Source of the DNA: Candidatus Bathyarchaeota archaeon
Lineage (GTDB): Archaea; Thermoproteota; Bathyarchaeia; TCS64
DNA length: 64,000 nucleotides
Reading direction: 5' to 3'
Assembly: GCA_026014875.1 (NCBI GenBank)
Contig: JAOZHO010000028.1
Location: 1-64,000, forward strand
Under the pieces are notes generated by a model. It did not search any database. It saw only the letters and a program-made list of their open reading frames with translations, and was not told where the DNA came from. This document shows, one piece after another, positions 16,525-26,665 of this stretch (its first letter is position 1; each line of letters starts with the position of its first letter). The position numbers and the translations under genes were made by a program.

Positions 16525-16680
16525 ATGAGTCTACTCGTGAAAGGAAGGATGCATCTTAATGAACCAGCATTATTGCCCTGCATACAGTGCGGACGCTATC
16601 TTTCACGGAAAAAGAACGTCTGTCCCAGCTGCAACACGAAACAGCGAACCGCTTTCAAGAGGCTCCTGAGTCTATTCTAG
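16525..16680 (+). CDS. Small zinc-ribbon protein
   Basis: 51 residues from ATG 16525 (the frame is open from 16417). LLPCIQCGRYLS and KNVCPSCNTKQ provide two CxxC knuckles of a zinc ribbon, followed by a basic tail. An AT-rich TATA-like AAATATTTACT at 16490-16500 lies about 25 bases before this ATG, favouring the short form. Function unknown. Confidence 0.5.
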   Translation: MSLLVKGRMHLNEPALLPCIQCGRYLSRKKNVCPSCNTKQRTAFKRLLSLF

Positions 16681-16805
16681 AGAACACTCTAGATTCCATG
16701 TAGTCGTTCACGGGGAAGCCAGATTGAAAAATGCCCACACCGTACCAAAATCCATGCCGGTCCCAAAATTTTCTGACGCAAAGAATAGTTGAAATCGTTA
16801 TCGAA

Positions 16806-16931
16806 TCAAGAGTTGTACTGCCTCTCCCTGAGGGACTTGACGAGGAGGGCTATAAGCGCCAGTAATCCAACAAAGATGTTGGGGAGAAGCAGCACCCTCA
16901 TGACGTAGCTGACGCTCTCGATGAAACCCAT
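16806..16931 (-). CDS. Small single-pass membrane protein
   Basis: 41 codons: MGFIESVSYVMRV, then a hydrophobic stretch LLLPNIFVGLLALIALLV and a basic end KSLRERQYNS. The hydrophobic span plus basic stop-transfer end is a believable single-pass membrane protein. Too short to be certain; no strong SD is visible. Confidence 0.45.
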   Translation of the reverse strand: MGFIESVSYVMRVLLLPNIFVGLLALIALLVKSLRERQYNS

Positions 16932-17197
16932 GACCAGCAAACCGAAATGGGAAGGAGGGACTAAAACCATTTCCGAGGATTTAGACGGAGAAAAAAGGGA
17001 TTCAGGTCGAAAATAGCCTCAGAAAGGAATCCGACTTTGAAAAAAGGGTTCAACACAGGAACGAATCGAGGATCAGAGTTGAATCCGTCCACGCAATTCG
17101 ATCCACAACAAAGTGTGAAAATCGACGAAATACCCCGGGATTTACATGAATCAAATTATAAACGCGACGCAGAGACCTCGATGACTCTCCGCCTCGA

Positions 17198-17350
17198 TCA
17201 CCCCTCTGCGCCTAGCTTCCGCCCGTAGAAGCGGCTCGCCTTGCTCCTGTTGCCGCAGTCCTTCATATCGCACCAACGCCTGCCCAATCGACAGTATGAG
17301 AACCAAACACTGCCCCTGAAAGCCCTCGTTGGGCCTGGTTGTCTCAAGAT
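17198..17350 (-). pseudogene. CGNR zinc-finger remnant
   Basis: The minus strand reads GRRWCDMKDCGNRSKASRFY, the characteristic C-terminal CGNR zinc finger, followed by a stop at 17198. The usual N-terminal domain is absent and no start is evident, so this is a leftover. The rest of 16932-17620 shows no gene; a 9-bp inverted repeat (TTGTCTCAA 17339-17347, TTGAGACAA 17415-17423) sits beside the remnant. Confidence 0.5.
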
Positions 17351-17623
17351 TTTGGGACACAATACCCGATCTCAACTCTGATAATACCAGCCAACCTTGT
17401 ATTGACCCAGATTGTTGAGACAATAATATGTGGCTGGGTAATATGGGAGTATTATGGGGCCTAATACACAGACAGATGGGGTTTCCCCACACGTGTAATA
17501 TCGGAGCTGAGACGACGATAGGATTGACCAAAAGAGGGATCGACGCAACGGCGAAGCCCAGAGAAAGGGGGCTGAGAAGCCCTATACGCGAATTGGACCC
17601 CTCCGAGCTGGGCTATGTGGTGC

Positions 17624-18856
17624 TCATCCAGGCTCTTCTTTTCCTGATTTCCCTGGGCCTGATGTTGCGTCCGTAATACCCTGATCGCTCTCCTTGTTTT
17701 CCTTTATGAAGAAGACGGAGAGGAGCGAGTCAAGGACTAGGACCCCTGCGACCGAGAGCATCGAGTAGCCGGGTCCCGAGGAGTCGTATATCCACCCCAG
17801 GGAGGGGGCCGCGAGCATGCCTCCCACGTTCTCCGCCTCGGAGTAGAGCCCCATCACCATCCCCGTCCGCCTGGGGGGTATGATGTCCATCAGGTACACC
17901 ATCATGCTCACATCAGAGGCCGCGAAGAAGACCCCCTGCAGAGCCCCGATGGCGAGGAGGGCCGGAACGCCTGAGACCCCTAGAATCGCCCCATAGCTCA
18001 ATCCGCTCATCAGGAGGCTCGAGGCGATGAGCCCCCTGCTCCCCATCCTGTCGTTGAGGTCACCGATAAATGCCTGGGAGAGCGCGGACGAGAGCTGCAC
18101 CATCCCAAAGTAAAAACCGATCTGCCCCTCCGACATCTCATATCTCGGATTCTCGTTAAGGAAAATGGGGAGCGTGTGCTGCCTGAAGACCATATTGAAG
18201 GTGAAGAGAGCCCTTATCAGGAAGATACCGAGGAGGCTGCCTTTGAAAAGGGACTCACCCTCGGCGGCCTCTTTCGACTCCACGGATTTCATCCCCCCAC
18301 GATCATCGTACCTCATCAAAACCACCGCAGCCAATCCTATGAGCCCGACACCGGCGGAGATGTAGAAAGGCAACGTTTGTCCGAAAGCCTCGGAGACGTA
18401 CCCGCCTACAATAGGGCTGACGATACCCCCCAGCGAAATGGCTGAGACGAATCGTCCATAGGCCTTTCCCCTATCCGATTTGGGGAGCAATTCGACGGTG
18501 AGCGCCTTCACGGAGACCGCGTAGGCGGACATCACAGAGGACATCCCGAAGGCCAATAAGGCGAAATGCCAGAAACCCTGGGCGAGGGGATATGCGAAGT
18601 AGATGAATGTTGATCCGATGAAAGCGAATATCACCATGTATTTTTTACGGATACGATCCGCCACCACGCCGGCCAAGGGCTCGAATATGAGCCACCCCAG
18701 CATACCAGCCGTCCCCAGCAGCCCGATCTGGGAGAGTGTGAGCCCCTGCCCCCTGATGAAGAGGGCGAGGATCGGTGAGACGATCCCTCCCCGGAAACGC
18801 TGGGCCAGCTGCACCACCATGAGCAGCCTGAGGGATCTCTGCTTTACGCCGTCCAC
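17624..18856 (-). CDS. Major facilitator superfamily transporter
   Basis: 410 residues with about 12 hydrophobic segments. The MFS loop between helices 2 and 3 is visible: PLAGVVADRIRKKYM, and its second-half echo is IGDLNDRMGSRGL. It is a cytoplasmic-membrane drug or sugar exporter-like protein, substrate unknown. A cytoplasmic loop near residue 195 is charged (DDRGGMKSVESKEAAEGE). It starts 68 bases from the end of the fen1 operon on the same strand. A second MFS gene is at 52901. Confidence 0.85.
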   Translation of the reverse strand: MDGVKQRSLRLLMVVQLAQRFRGGIVSPILALFIRGQGLTLSQIGLLGTAGMLGWLIFEPLAGVVADRIRKKYMVIFAFIGSTFIYFAYPLAQGFWHFALLAFGMSSVMSAYAVSVKALTVELLPKSDRGKAYGRFVSAISLGGIVSPIVGGYVSEAFGQTLPFYISAGVGLIGLAAVVLMRYDDRGGMKSVESKEAAEGESLFKGSLLGIFLIRALFTFNMVFRQHTLPIFLNENPRYEMSEGQIGFYFGMVQLSSALSQAFIGDLNDRMGSRGLIASSLLMSGLSYGAILGVSGVPALLAIGALQGVFFAASDVSMMVYLMDIIPPRRTGMVMGLYSEAENVGGMLAAPSLGWIYDSSGPGYSMLSVAGVLVLDSLLSVFFIKENKESDQGITDATSGPGKSGKEEPG

Positions 18857-18924
18857 GGAATATCCATCATACCGAGGCCGAGGACATTAAATATCTTTCA
18901 CAGGACGAATGATAACTGCATCAC

Positions 18925-19968
18925 TCAATCGCCGGGCCTGAACCACTGGTCCAGGGTCGTTCTCTCAGTTCCCCTTGAGAAACCCTTCTCCATCCTCTCC
19001 ACGGCCTTGAGCACCCGGAACCGGTCGAAGTCCCTCTCCCCGCATAGGAAGCCCACGAGCCCTGCCTTATCCGGGGGGCTCCATTCGAGGCTGTAATCCT
19101 TCACGGTCGCGGGCTCCACGAAGAGCTTCCGGATCTCCTCCAACGGGTGCGGGAACTCCGGGTTCTTGATGAAGGGGATCGCCTCCTCGATGCTCCCGTG
19201 CTTCTTGATGAGCTTAAGGGCGGTCTTGGGCCCGATGCCCTTGATCCCCTTGGGGTTGTAATCGGTCCCCACCAGGATGCCGACGTCCACGAGCTGCTCC
19301 CGGGTGAGCTCCAGCTCCCTGAGGAACTTCCCCAACTCGATGATCTCAGGCTCCACCTTGACGTAGACGTTCTTCCGGGGAAGCTTCCTACGCCCCGTGA
19401 TGCTCAGGTTCCGCACCAGAACCGGCGCACCAAACAAGAGGGAATCAAAGTCCTGGCTCCCCGAGGCCCAGACGTCCCCCTTCGCCGCCATGTAAGCGGA
19501 CTGGGACTCCCCCTCCTCGGGGGCCTGAACCCAGGGCACCCCCATCAGTGTGAGAAGCCTCTTCGCATCCCCGATGATATCGACGTTGACCGTCGCGGTG
19601 GCCTGGGCGTACCTCTTGGCGTCCTCCACCCGCCCCTCCTTGATGGCTGACTCGTACTTGACCCGGGCCTCCCTGCGGACCCGGCTCCTCTCCCGGACGA
19701 CTCCGGCCTTGAACCTGTGGGGCCTCCCGTCGAATACGTAGGCCAGTTTGATGCCGGCCTCGATGAGTTTAGAGTTCCTGTAGATGAGCCCGCTGAGATG
19801 GCTTGTGACCCTCCCCTCCCTGTCCCGGAGGGGATCCCCCTGCCTGCTCCGGATGCTCGAAAGAAACTGGTAGAGGATGTTGTGGCCGTCTATGGCGATC
19901 CGGCGCCCGGCGAGGTCGCCGATGGAGACCCGGCGCGCCTCGACGAGCCCCCCGAGCTTGACCCCCAA
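18925..19968 (-). CDS. fen: Flap endonuclease 1
   Basis: 347 residues, TTG start. The N domain has IAIDGHNILYQFLS and AYVFDGRPHRFK; the I domain has VPWVQAPEEGESQSAYMA, then SGSQDFDSLLFG; the helix-hairpin-helix reads GTDYNPKGIKGIGPKTAL. The end, TTLDQWF, is a PCNA-binding peptide. It removes 5' flaps in replication and repair. It begins only three bases after the small winged-helix gene, which itself abuts cdc48, so all three are one operon. Confidence 0.95.
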   Translation of the reverse strand: MGVKLGGLVEARRVSIGDLAGRRIAIDGHNILYQFLSSIRSRQGDPLRDREGRVTSHLSGLIYRNSKLIEAGIKLAYVFDGRPHRFKAGVVRERSRVRREARVKYESAIKEGRVEDAKRYAQATATVNVDIIGDAKRLLTLMGVPWVQAPEEGESQSAYMAAKGDVWASGSQDFDSLLFGAPVLVRNLSITGRRKLPRKNVYVKVEPEIIELGKFLRELELTREQLVDVGILVGTDYNPKGIKGIGPKTALKLIKKHGSIEEAIPFIKNPEFPHPLEEIRKLFVEPATVKDYSLEWSPPDKAGLVGFLCGERDFDRFRVLKAVERMEKGFSRGTERTTLDQWFRPGD

Positions 19969-19971
19969 GGC

Positions 19972-20193
19972 TCAGCGCCTTGCCAGCTCGACTCTGCGCT
20001 TGTCCCCGGACATCCGATAGACCCTGACGAGTCCCTGGAGCTCCATGGTCATCAGTGTGTCGTTGAAATACTTGGAGCCCGGGTCTCCGTGAATCTTCTT
20101 CACCCTCTTGTAGAGGGAGTCCGCCGTGAGGGCCCCGCTCTTGCCCAAGGCCTCGAAGATGGTCGTGGGGATCAGTCTGTCGTTCACATGCAT
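19972..20193 (-). CDS. Small winged-helix protein between cdc48 and fen1
   Basis: 73 residues: RLIPTTIFEALGKSGALTADSLY, then NDTLMTMELQGLVRVYRM, a winged helix fold by pattern. It starts at ATG 20193 (GTG 20196 also possible), immediately after the cdc48 stop, and ends three bases before fen1. The tight packing points to co-translation and perhaps a role with DNA replication or protein turnover; the family is not named. Confidence 0.65.
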   Translation of the reverse strand: MHVNDRLIPTTIFEALGKSGALTADSLYKRVKKIHGDPGSKYFNDTLMTMELQGLVRVYRMSGDKRRVELARR

Positions 20194-20196
20194 CAC

Positions 20197-22368
20197 CTAG
20201 ACGATGGTCATGGGCGGCTTCTCCCGCTCCTTGAACCTCCTGTCCGTCTGCTGGTACCAATTCTCCATCTCGGGCGTTATGGAGGGAACGGTGGCCGCCA
20301 TGGCGTCCTCGAAGTCCGCGAAGGTCACCACCTCGGAATCCGGGTCCCTGCGGAGGCTGTTCATCCCCGCCTCCCGTGTCACCGACTCGATGTCGGCGCC
20401 GGAGTAGCCGTCCATCTTCCTCACCAGGTCCTCGAGGTTCACCCCCTCTTCCAGAGGCATCTTCTCAGTCATGACCTGAAGTATCTTGAGCATCGCCGCG
20501 TCGTCGGGGGCAGGGACGTAGACCCTCCGGTCGAACCTCCCCGGCCTCAGCACGGCGGGGTCGATGATATCCGGCCTGTTCGTCGCCGCGATGACCAGGA
20601 CGTTCTGCAGCGTCAGCAGCCCGTCGATCTCGGTGAGGAGCTGGCTGATCACCCGCTCGGTGACCCTTGAGTCGCCTCCCGATCCCCTTGAGGGGACCAG
20701 GGAGTCGAACTCGTCGAAGAATATGATGCTGGGGGCCGCCATCCTCGCCTTCCTGAATATCTCCCGTATAGCCTTCTCCGACTCCCCCACCCACTTGCTG
20801 AAAACCTCGGGGCCCCGGATGGAGATGAAGTTGGCCTGGGTCTCCGTCGCCACCGCCCTCGCGAGCAGTGTCTTGCCGCAGCCCGGGGGGCCGTGGAGGA
20901 GTATCCCCTTGGGCGGGGTTATGCCTAGGCGTTTGAACATCTCCGGGTTCTTGAGGGGCCACTCCACCGCCTCGATGAGGTTCTGCTTCACATCCTCGAG
21001 GCCTCCCACCTCGTCCCAGCGGACGTTGGGGGTCTCGATGTAGACCTCCCTCATCGCGGTGGGGGTGACCTCCCTGAAGGCCTCCAGGATGTCGTCGTTG
21101 TTGACCTCCATGATGTCGAGAACCTCGTGGGGTATCCTCTTCTCCTCCAGGTCTATCTGGGGGAGATACCTGCGGAGCGCCTTCATCGCGGACTCTCGGC
21201 TCAACGCCTCCAGGTCCGCGCCGGTGTAACCGTGGGTGATCTCTGAGATCTGCTTGAGGTCGATGTCGTCGGTGAGGGGCATTCCCCTGGTGTGGATTTG
21301 GATGATCTCGTATCGTCCATCCCTGTCGGGTATCCCGATCTCGATCTCCCTGTCGAACCTCCCCGGCCTCCTGAGGGCGGAGTCGATGGAGTCGGGCCTG
21401 TTGGTGGCCCCGATGACGATGACGTGGCCCCGGCCCTTGAGCCCATCCATGGAGGCGAGGAGCTGGGCGACTACCCGCCGCTCAACCTCTCCGGTGACCT
21501 CGCTCCGCTTCGGGGCGATGGCGTCGATCTCGTCGATGAACAGGATGCTCGGGGAGTTCTTCTCGGCGTCCTCGAACATCTTCCTCATTCTCGCCTCGGA
21601 CTCGCCGTAGAACTTGCTCATGATCTCCGGGCCGTTGATCGCGTAAAAGTTGGCCTCCGACTCGCTGGCCACCGCCCTCACGAGGAGGGTCTTACCGCAG
21701 CCCGGGGGGCCGTGGAGGAGGACCCCCTTGGGGGGATCGATGCCGAGGCGCTGGAATATCTCGGGGTGGCGTAGGGGGAGCTCCACCATCTCCCGGATCC
21801 TCCTGATCTCCTCTGCGAGTCCCCCGATGTCCTCGTATGTGGTGCTGCTCGGCATCTCCAGCTCGGGCACGGGCTCGCTGAGTATGGTGATCTCAGTGGT
21901 CGGCGAGATCTTCACTATGCCGCTGGGCCTCGTGTTCACCACGAGGAAGGGCACCGAGTGGCCCAGCATCATGATGAGAAGGGTGTCTCCCCGAGCGGCG
22001 GGCCTGTCGATGAGGCGATCCTTCACGAATCTGATGAAGTCGCTGTCGACGCTGATCCTGATGTCCACGGGGGCCAGCTTGACAGACAGGGCGTACTCGG
22101 CGTCCGCCTTCTCCACCGAGACGAACTCGTTGATGGCGACGCCGCTGTTCTTCCTGATGAAACCGTCGATCCTGAGGAGGCCGAGACCCTGGTCCTCCGG
22201 GTAGGCGGGCCAGGCCTTAGCGGCGGTCTCTTTCTTGCCGATGATTTTGATTACGTCCCCTACGGTGACGCCTAGGTTCTTCATCGTCTCGGAGTCGATC
22301 CTCGCGATGCTCCTCCCGACATCTCTCTGCTGTTTCGCTTCTGCTACTTTCAGTTGAATGGCGCTCAA
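20197..22368 (-). CDS. cdc48: CDC48/VCP-type AAA ATPase
   Basis: 723 residues. The N domain (double-psi barrel, residues 5-170) is followed by two AAA modules, with Walker A GPPGCGKT at 220-227 and 493-500, Walker B FIDEID near 277 and FFDEFD near 550, and SRH regions RRPGRFDR and RPGRFDR. It unfolds proteins and feeds the proteasome, whose beta subunit is at 23701. The C-terminus ([10 protein letters not shown]) is short, without the eukaryotic tail. The following small winged-helix gene and fen1 complete the operon. Confidence 0.97.
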   Translation of the reverse strand: MSAIQLKVAEAKQQRDVGRSIARIDSETMKNLGVTVGDVIKIIGKKETAAKAWPAYPEDQGLGLLRIDGFIRKNSGVAINEFVSVEKADAEYALSVKLAPVDIRISVDSDFIRFVKDRLIDRPAARGDTLLIMMLGHSVPFLVVNTRPSGIVKISPTTEITILSEPVPELEMPSSTTYEDIGGLAEEIRRIREMVELPLRHPEIFQRLGIDPPKGVLLHGPPGCGKTLLVRAVASESEANFYAINGPEIMSKFYGESEARMRKMFEDAEKNSPSILFIDEIDAIAPKRSEVTGEVERRVVAQLLASMDGLKGRGHVIVIGATNRPDSIDSALRRPGRFDREIEIGIPDRDGRYEIIQIHTRGMPLTDDIDLKQISEITHGYTGADLEALSRESAMKALRRYLPQIDLEEKRIPHEVLDIMEVNNDDILEAFREVTPTAMREVYIETPNVRWDEVGGLEDVKQNLIEAVEWPLKNPEMFKRLGITPPKGILLHGPPGCGKTLLARAVATETQANFISIRGPEVFSKWVGESEKAIREIFRKARMAAPSIIFFDEFDSLVPSRGSGGDSRVTERVISQLLTEIDGLLTLQNVLVIAATNRPDIIDPAVLRPGRFDRRVYVPAPDDAAMLKILQVMTEKMPLEEGVNLEDLVRKMDGYSGADIESVTREAGMNSLRRDPDSEVVTFADFEDAMAATVPSITPEMENWYQQTDRRFKEREKPPMTIV

Positions 22369-22459
22369 GGTGGAACCACCTGAAATATAATCTTAAAACA
22401 TTGGGATTTTGGGTTTAATAAACGTTAGTTTGCGGGGGACCCCCCATGGGGGGTTAATA

Positions 22460-23509
22460 TCAGATTAAACCGCAGTTTTCAGCTAGTTTTCTGGCGGATG
22501 TCCGGGTCAGATTCACTTTGTTCAGTATGGTGTATCGTTCAGGCCTGATGGACCCAGCATTGACGAGGGCCTCGACCAGTGTCCCCCCGTCGATCCCCAG
22601 CTCCTCCGCAGTGGTCGGCGCCCCGATAGTCGCCAAGCGGTCCCGAATCTTTTCCCAGTCGAGGCCATGGAGCTTCGCCATCATGATCGTCCCCACGCCG
22701 CACTGCTCCCCGTGGAGGGCCGCCCCGGGCGCGATCATGTCCAGGGCGTGGCTTATGAGATGGGCTGAGCCGCTGCACGGCCTGCTGCTCCCTGCGATGC
22801 TCATGGAGACGCCACAGCTCACCAGGGCCTCCAACAGCATCCTGTAACCCTCCTCGGTCCGGTCCCGGATCTTCTCAGCGTTCCTCATGATGAGGCTCGA
22901 ACCCATGAGAGCAAGGCTTCCAGCGTACTCCCCGTAGTAATCGCTATTCTCCTCATGAGCCAGCCTCCAGTCCCGAACAGAGACGGCCTTGGAGATGACA
23001 TCGCCGCAGCCGCTGGCCGTGAATCTGTAGGGAGACTCTGAGATGATCTGGGAGTCCGCCAGCACGGCGATCGGGGGGTTGGCCCTCATGGAGTAGGGTC
23101 TACCAAGACCCTTCACGGAGGCCAGATTGCTCGCGATGCCGTCGTGGGACGCCGTTGTGGGGACGCTTATGAAGAACGCCCCGATCTTCCCCGCGCTGAG
23201 CTTGGCGACATCGATGGTCCTCCCTCCCCCTACGCCGATGACCGTGTCCGCTTCGATGGATTCCGCTTTCTCGCTGATTCGCTTCACGGTCTCAAGATCC
23301 GCTTCGGTGCAAAGCTCCAGCTCGGGCTCAAAACCCAAGTCTTTCATGTACTCCTCGGCCTGAGAGCCGGCGATCCCGAGGGTCTTGTGCCCCGTGACAA
23401 TGAGCGGCCGCTTCAGCCCCAACTCTAGGAAGACCTCGCCCAGGGACCCGAGGACGCCCCACCCCACGAGAACCACGCGGGGGAGGTCGATGCGGTGGAC
23501 GCTGTTCAA
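22460..23509 (-). CDS. egsA: Glycerol-1-phosphate dehydrogenase
   Basis: 349 residues. It reduces dihydroxyacetone phosphate to sn-glycerol-1-phosphate, the defining backbone of archaeal lipids, using NAD(P)H. NAD-binding loop VIGVGGGRTIDVAKL (near 92-106), SVPTTASHDGIAS (near 115) and the metal site around ISHALDMIAPGAALHGEQ (near 250) match the family. Likely a zinc enzyme. It stands alone, divergent from psmB. Confidence 0.93.
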   Translation of the reverse strand: MNSVHRIDLPRVVLVGWGVLGSLGEVFLELGLKRPLIVTGHKTLGIAGSQAEEYMKDLGFEPELELCTEADLETVKRISEKAESIEADTVIGVGGGRTIDVAKLSAGKIGAFFISVPTTASHDGIASNLASVKGLGRPYSMRANPPIAVLADSQIISESPYRFTASGCGDVISKAVSVRDWRLAHEENSDYYGEYAGSLALMGSSLIMRNAEKIRDRTEEGYRMLLEALVSCGVSMSIAGSSRPCSGSAHLISHALDMIAPGAALHGEQCGVGTIMMAKLHGLDWEKIRDRLATIGAPTTAEELGIDGGTLVEALVNAGSIRPERYTILNKVNLTRTSARKLAENCGLI

Positions 23510-23615
23510 AGCGGCATCAGCTTCCTAAAACATGTCTTGCCCACAGCAATAAGGGTTTATTTACGCCAGAGAATTCCCTGAAAAAAGGGATGAAGGGTGA
23601 AATATCTGACAAAGA

Positions 23616-23632
23616 AACGTTTTTAAAGATCA
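23616..23632 (+). promoter_or_regulatory. BRE/TATA promoter of psmB
   Basis: GAAACGTTTTTAAAGAT combines a BRE-like GAAACG with the TATA TTTTTAAA. The ATG at 23701 gives a leader of about 40-45 bases, longer than most here. Confidence 0.55.
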
Positions 23633-23700
23633 CCTTTGAAAATAACTTGGTTCTCCTTCTCAGGATTACTCTCATTTACTATCGAACTGAGGTATAGAAA

Positions 23701-24330
23701 ATGAAAAACACTATAGGTGAATATAAGGGAACGACAACGGTGGCTGCCGTCTGCACAGACGGGGTCATCCTCGGAACAGACACCAGAGCGACCATGGGCA
23801 ACTACGTCGCGAGCAAGAACGCGAAGAAGGTCTACAAGATCACCGACAACCTCGCGATGACCATCGCCGGGGGAGTCGCTGTGGCCCAGCGGATAGTGGA
23901 GACACTGAAGATCAACGCGAGGCTATTCCAATTCGAGAGGGGCAGGCCGATGCCCGTCGCCTCAGCGGCGAGGCTGGTCTCTAACATCCTCTTCTCGAAT
24001 CGCTCAGTGGGGAGGCCTTTGCCCCTTCAGGCTCTGATTGGGGGATACGACAACACGGGCCCCCATGTCTTCAATCTGGATCCCTTCGGGAGCCTCATAG
24101 AGGAGAAGGTCGTCTCCACCGGCTCGGGTTCTCCCTTCGCTTACGGCGTCCTCGAGGACAGGTATAAGGAGGGGAGAACCGTGGATGAGATGCTCCCCGT
24201 GGTCGTGAGCGCCGTCGACTCCGCCATGAAGAGGGATACAGCCAGCGGCGACAGTTTCGACATCGCCATCGTGGACCAAGACGGGTTCAGAGAACTCACC
24301 GAAGAGGAGAAGATAGCGCTCCTCAACTAA
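23701..24330 (+). CDS. psmB: 20S proteasome beta subunit
   Basis: 209 residues. The propeptide is 10 residues (NTIGEYKG), cleaved before Thr11, which becomes the catalytic N-terminal nucleophile in TTTVAAVCTDG. Asp in GTDTRAT and Lys in NAKKVYKI complete the active site, and GSGSPFAYGVLE matches the family. The 20S core degrades proteins fed by PAN or CDC48. It is 14 bases upstream of the aCPSF1 gene and likely co-transcribed with it. Confidence 0.95.
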   Translation: MKNTIGEYKGTTTVAAVCTDGVILGTDTRATMGNYVASKNAKKVYKITDNLAMTIAGGVAVAQRIVETLKINARLFQFERGRPMPVASAARLVSNILFSNRSVGRPLPLQALIGGYDNTGPHVFNLDPFGSLIEEKVVSTGSGSPFAYGVLEDRYKEGRTVDEMLPVVVSAVDSAMKRDTASGDSFDIAIVDQDGFRELTEEEKIALLN

Positions 24331-24344
24331 CGAGATAGATCCTT

Positions 24345-26258
24345 ATGGATACCAGCCAGAACCTTTCGTACGAAGAGATCAGGAACACGATACTCAACAA
24401 CATTCCCCGCGAGATAGGGATAACCAGGATAGAGTTCGAAGGCCCCCGCCTAGCGCTCTACGCCCAGAAGCCCGAGATCCTCGTCGAGCAGAGCCACATC
24501 GTCGCGGACATCGCAGGGAAGATCAAAAAGCGCATCGTCATCCGGTCCGACCCCTCCGTGAGGATGAGGGAGCTCGATGCGGAGAAGATCGTGGAAGAGA
24601 TCCTCGAGGGCGCTGGCTTGGTTCAAAGTTATTTCGACCCCACCCTGGGGGAGGTCATTCTGGAGGTTGAGAAGCCCGGGATCGCGATCGGTAAGGGAGG
24701 AGCGAATCTCCTCGAGATCGTCAAGAAGACCCGGTGGAACCCCAACGTGGTGCGGAGTCCCCCTATTCCCAGCCTCACCATCAAGCAGATCCGGGGATAC
24801 CTCTACTCCAAGAGCAAGGAGAGGGAGAAATTCCTCCGGGAAGCCGGGGAGTCCATATTTAGGCCCCTTTACAATAGGACCAGCGACGTCAGGGTTAGTT
24901 TCCTAGGGGGCACCCGGCAAGTGGGGAGATCGGCGATCCTCGTGAGGAGCAGGGAGAGCGCCGTCCTCCTGGATTGTGGGATCAATCCGGGCACCAGCAG
25001 GGCAGTCGATGCCTATCCCCGTTTCGACACGGGGGAGTTCGACGTGAGCAGGCTAGACGCCGTTGTGATCACCCACGCTCACCTGGATCACTGCGGGTTC
25101 CTCCCCTATCTCTACAAGTATGGCTATGATGGCCCCGTCTACTGCTCGGCCCCCACGGCAAGCCTCATGACACTACTCCAGGGGGACTATCTGGACGTGA
25201 TGTCCAAGGAGGGACGGTTCCCGCCCTACGGTGCTGAGGACATCCGCGAGGTCATAATCCACACCATCCCCCTCAACTGGGGGGAGGTCACCGACATAGC
25301 ACCCGACATCCGCCTCACACTGCATAATGCGGGGCACATCTTGGGTTCCTCCATGGCCCACCTCCATATCGGGAAGGGGCTCCACAACATCGTCTACACA
25401 GGCGACTTCAAGTACGGATACACCACCCTGCTGGCACCGGCCGTCTCCAATTTCCCGAGGGTCGAGACCCTAATCATGGAGAGCACATATGGGGCCCCGG
25501 ACAATATCACGGCCCCCCGTTCCGAGACCGACGCCGAGTTCGTCGAATTCACTAACCACATCCTGAAGAAGGGGAAGATGATCATCCCCGTCCCCGCGGT
25601 GGGGAGGGCCCAGGAGATCCTTATGGTCATCAACAAGTACATGGAGGACGGCAGCCTCACCGAGGTCCCCGTCTACATCGAGGGGATGATCTCCGAGGCC
25701 ACAGGGATCCACACGGCCTACCCCGACTACCTCTCCTCCGAGCTAAAGGATCAGATCCTGAGGGAGGGGGTCAACCCCTTCCAGTCGGACTACTTCACCG
25801 TAGTGAAGCAGCATGATCTAAGGGACGAGATCGTCGAGGGGGGTCCATGCATCATCATGGCAACAGCGGGAATGATGGAGGGAGGGCCCGTGATGGAGTA
25901 CTTTAAGCGGCTCGCCCCTGACCCGGAGAACGGGCTTCTCTTCGTGAGCTACCAGGTCGCCGGGACCAAAGGGAACAGGATCCAGGGAGGGATGCGGAGC
26001 ATCCAGATCTATAACCGGGATGGCAAGATGTCCATCACCAACATCGGGCTCACCACCCACACCATCTCGGGCTTCTCGGGGCACAGCGACCGGAAGCAGC
26101 TCGTGAACTACGTGAGGCAGATGAGACCCACGCCTCGGAGAGTCTTCATGGTCCACGGCGAGGAGTCCAAATGCCAGAACATGGCGAGGACCATCTCGAG
26201 GTTCAGGGGCGTCAGGGCTCACTCGCCCGATCTGCTGGAGACCTTCCGTCTAGCCTAG
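24345..26258 (+). CDS. aCPSF1, KH-domain beta-CASP ribonuclease
   Basis: 637 residues. N-terminal KH-like and KH domains (1-180, with KPGIAIGKGGANLLEIV near 110) bind RNA. The metallo-beta-lactamase core follows: THAHLDHCGFLPYL near 247 (motif 2), GHILGSS near 330, YTGDFKYG near 353, and beta-CASP motifs including MVHGEE near 608. It is the archaeal homologue of CPSF73 and serves as the 3'-end terminating and decay ribonuclease. Close downstream of psmB. Confidence 0.96.
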   Translation: MDTSQNLSYEEIRNTILNNIPREIGITRIEFEGPRLALYAQKPEILVEQSHIVADIAGKIKKRIVIRSDPSVRMRELDAEKIVEEILEGAGLVQSYFDPTLGEVILEVEKPGIAIGKGGANLLEIVKKTRWNPNVVRSPPIPSLTIKQIRGYLYSKSKEREKFLREAGESIFRPLYNRTSDVRVSFLGGTRQVGRSAILVRSRESAVLLDCGINPGTSRAVDAYPRFDTGEFDVSRLDAVVITHAHLDHCGFLPYLYKYGYDGPVYCSAPTASLMTLLQGDYLDVMSKEGRFPPYGAEDIREVIIHTIPLNWGEVTDIAPDIRLTLHNAGHILGSSMAHLHIGKGLHNIVYTGDFKYGYTTLLAPAVSNFPRVETLIMESTYGAPDNITAPRSETDAEFVEFTNHILKKGKMIIPVPAVGRAQEILMVINKYMEDGSLTEVPVYIEGMISEATGIHTAYPDYLSSELKDQILREGVNPFQSDYFTVVKQHDLRDEIVEGGPCIIMATAGMMEGGPVMEYFKRLAPDPENGLLFVSYQVAGTKGNRIQGGMRSIQIYNRDGKMSITNIGLTTHTISGFSGHSDRKQLVNYVRQMRPTPRRVFMVHGEESKCQNMARTISRFRGVRAHSPDLLETFRLA

Positions 26259-26268
26259 AAAAGATAGT

Positions 26269-26574
26269 TTACGCCCGCCAGATCTTCACGGTCTTCGGCG
26301 TGAGGATGACTCTCTCTTCGCCGAGGCGCGCGATGTCTCCGCTGATGAGGGCGGCGTACTCGTTGAGCTCGTTTATGGCTCTCTTCACGTCCTCGATGTT
26401 GTGCTTCGCCAGAGGGGAAACGTTGGTGATGACGATGTTCCCGGCCCTCACCTCAGACTTAATAATGTCGACGTCCTCATACGATTTCAGCGGTATAGCC
26501 TTGACATATTTCTCCGTAGGGGGCTTCGCGGCTTCTTCGCTTCTGCCGATGATCTTGTCGATGACGCCTCTCAT
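26269..26574 (-). CDS. sepF: SepF cell-division protein
   Basis: About 101 residues from ATG 26574 (GGATGA seven bases upstream; an ATG at 26595 is also open). An amphipathic N-terminal helix (MRGVIDKIIGR) suits membrane binding, and the SepF core shows AIPLKSYEDVDIIKSEV and GNIVITNVSPL. Archaeal SepF anchors FtsZ to the membrane at the division site. No ftsZ lies nearby. It converges on aCPSF1 and is divergent from the PUA gene. Confidence 0.85.
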   Translation of the reverse strand: MRGVIDKIIGRSEEAAKPPTEKYVKAIPLKSYEDVDIIKSEVRAGNIVITNVSPLAKHNIEDVKRAINELNEYAALISGDIARLGEERVILTPKTVKIWRA

Positions 26575-26665
26575 AATTGATTCATCCAGTCGCATCCGCC
26601 AGAAGGGTATTCTGGGGTTACTACAGTTTTAGTCTTCACATCTGCTTATTAGGCTTTTCAATGAG

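Noticed and set aside
16932-17197. Possible RNA gene in the AT-rich spacer
   Set aside because: No tRNA, SRP or RNase P features and no conserved fold visible.
17428-17676. 82-codon plus-strand frame ending in a hydrophobic helix
   Set aside because: Its end overlaps the MFS gene in antisense and the front has unusual composition; no start signal.
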